Below, piece after piece: positions 6,512 through 11,627 of a stretch of 11,627 nt of DNA (position 1 is the first letter of the stretch; every line of letters starts with the position of its first letter). The stretch spans positions 1 through 11,627 of the forward strand of contig JAQVTZ010000040.1 in the NCBI GenBank assembly GCA_028699795.1, in the 5' to 3' direction. The DNA is from Clostridia bacterium. GTDB taxonomy: Bacteria > Bacillota > Clostridia > Christensenellales > DTU072. Position numbers and translations under genes: made by a program. Under the pieces are notes generated by a model, which worked only from the letters and a program-made list of their open reading frames with translations, did not search any database and was not told the DNA's origin.

Positions 6512-7585
6512 ATGAAAGTTTATAATTATGCGGCGGGCCCATCTATGCTTGCCGAAGAAGTAAAACTTGAAGCGCAACGCGATTTTCTCAGTTATAACAA
6601 CAGCGGAATATCCGTTACAGAAATGAGCCACCGTTCCAAGCTTTACATAGAAATTCATACCGAAGCAGAAGCCCTTCTCCGCGAGTTAATGGACATCGGA
6701 GAAGATTATTATGTTCTATTTTTACAAGGAGGCGCCAGCACCCAATTCGAAGCCGTACCGCTCAATCTGTTATCAAAAGGCAAAGCGGATTATGTCGTAA
6801 CAGGCAATTTCGCTTCCAAGGCTTATAAAGAAGCCCAAAAATATGGCGATATCGCTTTGACGGCAAGCTCCAAAGACAAAAACCATACCTATATCCCCAA
6901 TGTAGACGACTTAAATTTCCGCGAGGATATCGACTACGTACATATCACCTCCAACAATACGATATTCGGTACGCGCTATACCAAATGGCCTACCCCCAAC
7001 GCGCCCCTCGTATGTGATATGTCCAGTATGATTTTAAGCGAAGTTGTCGATGTCAACCGATTTGGCATAATCTATGCGGGCGCCCAAAAAAATATCGCGC
7101 CTGCGGGTCTTACGATTGTAATTGTCAAAAAAAGCCTTATCGGCAATCCGTTGCCGATTTGTCCTACCATGCTGCGTTACAGTACCCAAGCCGAAAAAGG
7201 AAGTTTATATAATACCCCTCCCTGTTTCGACATTTATATGGCAATGCTAACCTTCCGCAGACTCAAAAAATTGGGCGGTATTGCCGCAATCCAAAAAGTG
7301 AACGAGTATAAAGCGGGCTTATTGTACGACTTTATCGACAACTCCAACTTTTATAAAAACCCTGTGGTGCCTGCCGATCGCTCTCTTATGAATGTTCCCT
7401 TTACGACACCTACTACCGAATTAGACGCGCAATTTGTTTCCGAAGCAACAAAAAACGGGCTGGTTGCTTTAGGCGGACACCGTTCTGTGGGCGGTATGCG
7501 CGCAAGTATCTACAATGCTATGCCCGTCGAAGGCGTAAACGCTCTCATCGATTTTATGAAAACATTTGCGCATAACAATAAGTAA
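6512..7585 (+). CDS. serC: Phosphoserine aminotransferase
   Basis: SerC converts 3-phosphohydroxypyruvate and glutamate to phosphoserine and 2-oxoglutarate, using PLP, in the cytoplasm. The product is 357 residues, the normal family length. Visible motifs are NYAAGPSMLAEEV at the start, GISVTEMSHRS with the substrate-binding His-Arg, and the phosphate-cup GGASTQFEAVP at residues 73-83. TSNNTIFGTRY lies at 147-157, D169 (CDMSS) sits under the PLP ring, and K193 in YAGAQKNIAPAG is the Schiff-base lysine. GGHRSVGGMRASIYNAMP is near the C-terminus. The start is fixed by AAAGGAG at 6499-6505. It is the first gene of the serC-serA operon, with serA starting 10 bp after its stop. All key residues are present. 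Confidence 0.97.
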   Translation: MKVYNYAAGPSMLAEEVKLEAQRDFLSYNNSGISVTEMSHRSKLYIEIHTEAEALLRELMDIGEDYYVLFLQGGASTQFEAVPLNLLSKGKADYVVTGNFASKAYKEAQKYGDIALTASSKDKNHTYIPNVDDLNFREDIDYVHITSNNTIFGTRYTKWPTPNAPLVCDMSSMILSEVVDVNRFGIIYAGAQKNIAPAGLTIVIVKKSLIGNPLPICPTMLRYSTQAEKGSLYNTPPCFDIYMAMLTFRRLKKLGGIAAIQKVNEYKAGLLYDFIDNSNFYKNPVVPADRSLMNVPFTTPTTELDAQFVSEATKNGLVALGGHRSVGGMRASIYNAMPVEGVNALIDFMKTFAHNNK

Positions 7586-7595
7586 GAGGTACCTA

Positions 7596-8759
7596 ATGTT
7601 TGAAATACTGAAACTTAACAAAATCAGCGATAAAATATATAATGTGTTCGACAAAAATTACAAAGTTTCCAATAGCGCGGATTCTCCCGATGCGATCATG
7701 GTACGCAGTTACCAAATGGCAGATTATCCGATTAACGACAATTTGCTTGCAATAGGCAGAGCCGGCGCGGGGGTAAACAATATTCCGCTACCGCGCATGA
7801 CGGATGCAGGCGTCGTCGTATTCAATACGCCTGGGGCAAACGCCAACGCTGTCAAAGAGCTTACCGTATGTGCAATGCTCCTTGCTTCGCGCGATATCGT
7901 AAGCGGCATCTCTTGGCAATCGACACTCATCGGCATGGGGCCCGAAGTGCCAAAGTTGGTCGAAAAAGGCAAAGCGCAATTCGGCGGTATCGAAATCGCA
8001 GGCAAAACTTTGGGTATTATCGGTCTGGGCGCGATAGGTCTTAAGGTCGCCAATGCGGCAGTCGCAATGGACATGCGTGTCATAGGTTGCGACCCCTACC
8101 TCACCAAAGAAAACCAAGCAAGGTTAGACCGCTCTGTATCTATTATCTCTTTAGAAGAAGTTCTTTCGCAATCAGATTTTGTCACTCTTCATGTGCCGTA
8201 TATCGACGCCACAAAGTATATGATAAATGCGCAAACCATTGCCAAAATGAAAACAGGCGCCGTCCTTATCAATCTCAGCCGCGGCGAATTGGTGAATAAT
8301 GAAGATATTAAAGTCGCTCTCGAAAACGGCAAGATTCGCCGTTATGTGGTAGACTTTCCTACCGAAGATATTATCGGCGTACCCAAAATCATCTCCATAC
8401 CCCATTTAGGAGCAAGCACTGAGGAAGCCGAAGACAATTGCGCCGTCATGGCGGCAGCACAAGTGAAGGATTACCTCGAGAACGGCAACATCAAAAACAG
8501 CGTGAACTTCCCTAATTTGTCCATTGGCAGACGGAGCGCGCACCGCTTGACCATCACATACAATGCGGGCAAAGGTGTTATCGAAAAGATTACCGCCGTT
8601 CTCGGCAATGCCGATTACACGCTCAATTTTGCCGAAAAGAAAACCATAGGCTATGCAATCATCGACACCGACAAACCTTTAGGTGACGGCGGAGACAGCC
8701 AAAGCATCGTCGAGGAAATTTCCGATTTGGAAGACATTATCAACATCAGAATTCTGTAA
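7596..8759 (+). CDS. serA: D-3-phosphoglycerate dehydrogenase with C-terminal ACT domain
   Basis: SerA oxidises 3-phosphoglycerate to 3-phosphohydroxypyruvate with NAD, the first step of serine synthesis, and feeds SerC. The 387-residue product is the short type without an extra middle domain. The substrate domain has GRAGAGVNNIPLPRMTDAGV (54-73) and NTPGANANAVKE. The Rossmann fold carries GLGAIG at 143-148. Catalytic residues are R229 (LSRGE), probably E257 (DFPTED) and H270 (PHLGAST). An ACT domain follows at ~316-387. ATG 7596 is chosen because AGAGGT (7585-7590) lies just before it; an upstream in-frame ATG at 7566 overlaps serC. In the ACT domain, the positions that bind serine in the E. 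coli enzyme (H344, N346, N364) appear to be Y322, A324 and T342 (or A339), so classic serine inhibition may be lost. The operon ends at the terminator at 8784. Confidence 0.95.
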   Translation: MFEILKLNKISDKIYNVFDKNYKVSNSADSPDAIMVRSYQMADYPINDNLLAIGRAGAGVNNIPLPRMTDAGVVVFNTPGANANAVKELTVCAMLLASRDIVSGISWQSTLIGMGPEVPKLVEKGKAQFGGIEIAGKTLGIIGLGAIGLKVANAAVAMDMRVIGCDPYLTKENQARLDRSVSIISLEEVLSQSDFVTLHVPYIDATKYMINAQTIAKMKTGAVLINLSRGELVNNEDIKVALENGKIRRYVVDFPTEDIIGVPKIISIPHLGASTEEAEDNCAVMAAAQVKDYLENGNIKNSVNFPNLSIGRRSAHRLTITYNAGKGVIEKITAVLGNADYTLNFAEKKTIGYAIIDTDKPLGDGGDSQSIVEEISDLEDIINIRIL

Positions 8760-8783
8760 ACAAATATAAGTTTTTTAAATGAT

Positions 8784-8811
8784 AAACCCGTACGGTCCAC
8801 CGTACGGGTTT
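8784..8811. terminator. Bidirectional intrinsic terminator between serA and the surface-protein gene
   Basis: A perfect 12-bp stem AAACCCGTACGG (8784-8795) pairs with CCGTACGGGTTT (8800-8811) around a TCCA tetraloop. A T-rich tail follows on the plus strand (ATTTATTATT). On the minus strand the outer TTT of the stem is followed by ATCATTT. It lies 24 bp after the serA stop and 24 bp beyond the stop of the converging gene, so it can serve both. Confidence 0.88.
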
Positions 8812-8835
8812 ATTTATTATTGATATGTAAACGTT

Positions 8836-10809
8836 TTACCCTCTCTTCTTCTTCAAAACCAAATAAGTGACAAGAAAGCCTGCGCCGCATACGCCCACAA
8901 TAATGGAAGCGGTGATTGCAAGCAACGACCAAGAATACAGTTTGCCTCCTATATAGATACCGTCTCCGCCGCTTCTTTCGGCCACAAGATACATTTCTCC
9001 CACCGTTGTTGTGGCGGCGTAAATTCTGCCGTCACGCACTTCGCTTACCAATTCTATAAGCGTGCCCTCCGAGTCCGCATAAAGTTTTCCGCCTATCGCG
9101 CCTTCGGGTAAAGGCATATCGAAAGTCATAGAGCCCGTAAGATGAACATCCGCGCTCGCGCCCGATAACAATATCGAAAAGGGGTACACCTTGCGCTTTT
9201 TGAGTCCGCTCATAGAACCTGCTTCGTCCGCAAGACTGCCGCTCTCCGCTTTGTCCAGCTTTACGGATACGCTTTCGCCTTTAAGCGCATCGGTTGCGGA
9301 AGGGTCGAGTTGAAACGCTATCCCTCCGTCCAATCCGGGAGGTATCGCACCTATTTTGTTGATTACGGTAATATTACCCGCGATAGCAATGTCTATCGCG
9401 CGTGCTTTGTCCGCGATTTCGGAAGACTGCGCCATATCGTCTATCAGCAACATGCTTAACGCATTGCAAGCCTGTTCTACCGCCGACCAACCCTCTAAAG
9501 TGTACTCGGCACGGACAAGCGCGAGAAACTTTCGGTTGCTTTCCTTTAGTGTGGCAAAGTCGAAATAATGATTATGATAGGTATATTCCGTTCGGTTCCC
9601 GGCTCCGTCTTCGGCGACTACCGTAAAGTTGTACATATCCATAATGGGCGCGCTGTAATAACCGTTTTCCAACTGCTGAAAGTCGCCGCCTGTTTTAAAA
9701 AAAACTCTTTGGATACCGCTTAATCTGTCTGTCGCTTTAATAAAAAATACGACGGGATTCTCGTCCATCACATTACAACTAATTGTTGCGGTATCTTGCA
9801 TGATGGTTAGATTGGGCGGGGTTTTATCTACATTGTCGATGATACGGCTGACATATTTCTTTTCGCCGTTTTCGTAATAGTAAATAAGAATCTCGTTTTC
9901 GCCTTCGGTAGTTATTTCGATAGGTCCGGTGTAATCGTAAGGAAACGACCCCGAAGCGGTTACAATAGCGTATTTTTTTTCGGCGAAAGGGTTGTCGTCA
10001 TAACCCGCGCCCCAGTTAATAGTAAGGGTAACGGATTTTGCATATTCTTCCGTATCTAAGGTGACTACGGGAATGCCCGTTTCGGGAACACCGTGTTTGC
10101 TGTATGTAAAGTTGTATTCTTTGCCGTTACCCGCATTGTCTACGACATAAAAAGTCAGTACGCCGTTGCCGCCAATTGTCAAATAATTGTCTAAATCTCT
10201 GCGGGCAGGAGGAATGATAGAGTCCAGCGATACAGGCTCTATCGAATCTTGTTGCTCTTCGCCCATAAAGGCCAGCCAAGAATCCGTAAAGTTCACACCG
10301 GAAAAGTTATCGGTATAAATTCTGTATCTTAATTGAAATTCATCGATATGGTAGGTATCAAGCGCCGTAAGGTCAATATCGGGTTGTAAAGGAGTGGTAT
10401 TGTCCATATACACTGTGCTGGTTATCGCCATGCTCTCTTGTTCGATTTGATGTAAATTATACACCCGCGCCGTAACGGTTATCATTCCTTCTTGCGGAAT
10501 CTCTAAACAGTATTCGCCGTCGGGTGTAATAAAATCCGAAGTGTAAGACCACCCCGTATTGGAAGTCATAAAAAACTTTAGATAAGGATAATTACAAAGA
10601 TAATCAATTTTTATCAATCTGCCCCATGTCTCTTCTGCAATATCCGCTTCGATACCGTCGGAAGTTTGAGAGGTAATAGATTGCACCTCAAAAATAAGGG
10701 CGTCGGCATGAGTGCGACTCCCCTCTAAGCTTCTGTTCGCCGCAAACACCGCCGTCAACGAGACAGCTAAGATAAATATTAAGATGATTACGGTTTTTTG
10801 GAGCTTCAT
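8836..10809 (-). CDS. Large membrane-anchored surface protein with Ig-like modules
   Basis: The function is unknown; the architecture is clear. From ATG 10809 the product is 657 residues. A signal peptide covers residues 1-23 (MKLQKTVIILIFILAVSLTAVFA). About four beta-rich, Ig-like modules follow; two end in the typical VVDNAGNGKEYNF and VVAEDGAGNRTEYTY strands, with DNTTP and DKTPP linkers. Next comes a helical segment (near FATLKESNRKFLALVRAEYT), then a second beta-rich domain ending in GRIYAATTTVGEMYLVAE. A single C-terminal membrane helix at ~628-650 ends in LKKKRG, so the bulk faces outside. There is no LPXTG sorting signal. ATG 10809 has AAAGGA just upstream, and an in-frame ATG at 10842 lies upstream of the promoter's -10 box, so it cannot be in this transcript. 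Adhesion or a structural role is only a guess. Confidence 0.8.
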   Translation of the reverse strand: MKLQKTVIILIFILAVSLTAVFAANRSLEGSRTHADALIFEVQSITSQTSDGIEADIAEETWGRLIKIDYLCNYPYLKFFMTSNTGWSYTSDFITPDGEYCLEIPQEGMITVTARVYNLHQIEQESMAITSTVYMDNTTPLQPDIDLTALDTYHIDEFQLRYRIYTDNFSGVNFTDSWLAFMGEEQQDSIEPVSLDSIIPPARRDLDNYLTIGGNGVLTFYVVDNAGNGKEYNFTYSKHGVPETGIPVVTLDTEEYAKSVTLTINWGAGYDDNPFAEKKYAIVTASGSFPYDYTGPIEITTEGENEILIYYYENGEKKYVSRIIDNVDKTPPNLTIMQDTATISCNVMDENPVVFFIKATDRLSGIQRVFFKTGGDFQQLENGYYSAPIMDMYNFTVVAEDGAGNRTEYTYHNHYFDFATLKESNRKFLALVRAEYTLEGWSAVEQACNALSMLLIDDMAQSSEIADKARAIDIAIAGNITVINKIGAIPPGLDGGIAFQLDPSATDALKGESVSVKLDKAESGSLADEAGSMSGLKKRKVYPFSILLSGASADVHLTGSMTFDMPLPEGAIGGKLYADSEGTLIELVSEVRDGRIYAATTTVGEMYLVAERSGGDGIYIGGKLYSWSLLAITASIIVGVCGAGFLVTYLVLKKKRG

Positions 10810-10830
10810 TTGTTTCCTTTTTGCGGTTTC

Positions 10831-10859
10831 ATTGTAACACAAGGTAAAAAACTTTTCAA
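10831..10859 (-). promoter_or_regulatory. Sigma-A-type promoter for the surface-protein gene
   Basis: On the minus strand, TTGAAA (10859-10854), a 17-bp spacer and TACAAT (10836-10831) form a good promoter. Transcription would begin near 10824, leaving a leader of about 15 nt with the ribosome site. This supports ATG 10809 as the start. Confidence 0.75.
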
Positions 10860-10925
10860 GTCACTTTATATATATTTAAGGAAAGGTACAATTTTCCGTA
10901 TTCTGCAATCACGAAATCAGTCAAC

Positions 10926-10955
10926 TTGACACTTAAGAAACACATAGTATGTAAT
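10926..10955 (+). promoter_or_regulatory. Sigma-A-type promoter for the solute-binding lipoprotein gene
   Basis: A consensus -35 box TTGACA (10926-10931) is followed 18 bp later by TGTAAT (10950-10955), five of six matches to the -10 consensus. The predicted start, near 10962, is about 25 nt before the ATG at 10987. It is back to back with the promoter of the surface gene. Confidence 0.7.
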
Positions 10956-10986
10956 GACTAATCTTTCGGGAGGGAAACAAAAAAAT

Positions 10987-11627
10987 ATGAAAAGACTAAT
11001 CGTACTTATCCTTGTTGCCGTATTATGTGTCGGCATTCTTGCAGGTTGCAATAAGAATACCGATAAAACGGTAATCAAGCTAAACGAAGTCACACACTCG
11101 GTATTCTATGCGCCGTTATATGTGGCAATCAATTCAGGTTATTTTGCCGAAGAAGGCATCGATATTGAATTAACCAACGGCGGCGGTTCGGACAAAACAA
11201 TGACGGCAATCTTAAGCGGGAGTGCCGATATCGGTCTTTTGGGACCCGAAACAGCTGTTTATGTGTATTCTGGCGGCAGCACGAATCATCCTGTCGTCTT
11301 CGGACAACTTACCCAAAAAGACGGTTCGTTTTTGGTTGGACGCACCGCCAATGATAGCTTTACTTGGGCCTCTTTAGCAGGAAGCGAAATTATCGGCGGC
11401 CGCCCCGGTGGCATGCCCGCCATGTGTTTGGAATATGCTCTTTATAAAAATGAGCTTGTTGACGGAGAAGATGTAACCATCAATTACGATGTACAATTCG
11501 ACCTTATTACGGCGGCGTTCGAAGGCGGAACAGGCGATTACTGCACCATGTTCGAACCCGGCGCATCCATTTACGAGACAGCGGGCAAAGGCGTAGTTTT
11601 AACCTCGGTGGGCGCCGAAGCGGGGAA
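10987..11627 (+). CDS. ABC transporter solute-binding lipoprotein, NMT1/SsuA-like (3' end outside window)
   Basis: This is the extracellular substrate receptor of an ABC importer in the nitrate/sulfonate/taurine/thiamine-precursor class; 213 codons are visible and the frame runs off the window. A lipoprotein signal peptide is plain: MKRLIVLILVAVLCVGILAGC, with lipobox LAGC at 18-21 and C21 as the lipidated residue. The mature part starts with the family pattern LNEVTHSVFYAPLYVAINSG, then YFAEEGIDIELTNGGGSDKT, AILSGSADIGLLGPETAVYV, QLTQKDGSFLVGR and GGRPGGMPAMCLEYAL. A match to clostridial NMT1/THI5-like binding proteins is clear from memory. The substrate cannot be assigned. The start ATG 10987 follows GGGAGGG at 10968-10974, a slightly long 12-nt spacing. 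Permease and ATPase genes probably lie beyond the right edge. Confidence 0.88.
   Translation, partial: MKRLIVLILVAVLCVGILAGCNKNTDKTVIKLNEVTHSVFYAPLYVAINSGYFAEEGIDIELTNGGGSDKTMTAILSGSADIGLLGPETAVYVYSGGSTNHPVVFGQLTQKDGSFLVGRTANDSFTWASLAGSEIIGGRPGGMPAMCLEYALYKNELVDGEDVTINYDVQFDLITAAFEGGTGDYCTMFEPGASIYETAGKGVVLTSVGAEAG

Noticed and set aside
1..11627. Defence island, CRISPR array, prophage or mobile element
   Set aside because: No spaced direct repeats, no transposase, integrase, nuclease-helicase or toxin-antitoxin pair; all genes look like ordinary chromosomal genes.

Overview
The window carries ordinary bacterial chromosomal genes with clearly Gram-positive signals: strong AGGAGG-type ribosome sites, sigma-A-like promoters, an RNase J gene, the dnaX-ybaB-recR order, a UgtP/MGDG-synthase-type glycosyltransferase and a lipoprotein-type solute-binding protein. 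By eye, base composition is moderately low in G+C. The best guess is an uncultured member of the Clostridia or a related Bacillota group. No rRNA, tRNA, CRISPR array, transposase, integrase or phage gene was seen.

Layout. Positions 1-1754 (+) hold the 3' part of dnaX, then ybaB and recR, a DNA replication and repair operon ending in a clear intrinsic terminator at 1787-1817. Positions 2007-2615 (+) encode an unrecognised multi-pass membrane protein. Converging on it is a minus-strand pair: rnj (RNase J, 5398-3752) followed 13 bp later by a divergent UgtP-like glycosyltransferase (3738-2626). Divergent from rnj is a stand-alone sugar-1-phosphate nucleotidyltransferase (5637-6347). Next comes the serine pathway operon serC-serA (6512-8759), with a very good promoter and a 12-bp-stem terminator. 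That terminator is shared with a converging minus-strand gene for a large surface protein with Ig-like modules (10809-8836). At the right edge, divergent from the surface gene, is the 5' part of a lipoprotein for an NMT1/SsuA-type ABC importer (10987 to the end).

How the genes fit together. serC and serA give two consecutive steps from 3-phosphoglycerate toward serine. dnaX, ybaB and recR are the usual replication and recombination set. The nucleotidyltransferase, the glycosyltransferase and the surface protein all point to the envelope, but they are separate transcription units and nothing shows that they form one pathway.

I did not find a convincing new multi-gene system. The points most worth a second look are: the glycosyltransferase downstream of rnj, which has lost residues its family normally keeps; a SerA whose ACT domain seems to lack the known serine-contact residues; and three short perfect inverted repeats placed at or near promoters (serCA, rnj and the orphan membrane protein). 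Family comparisons were made from memory, without a database search.
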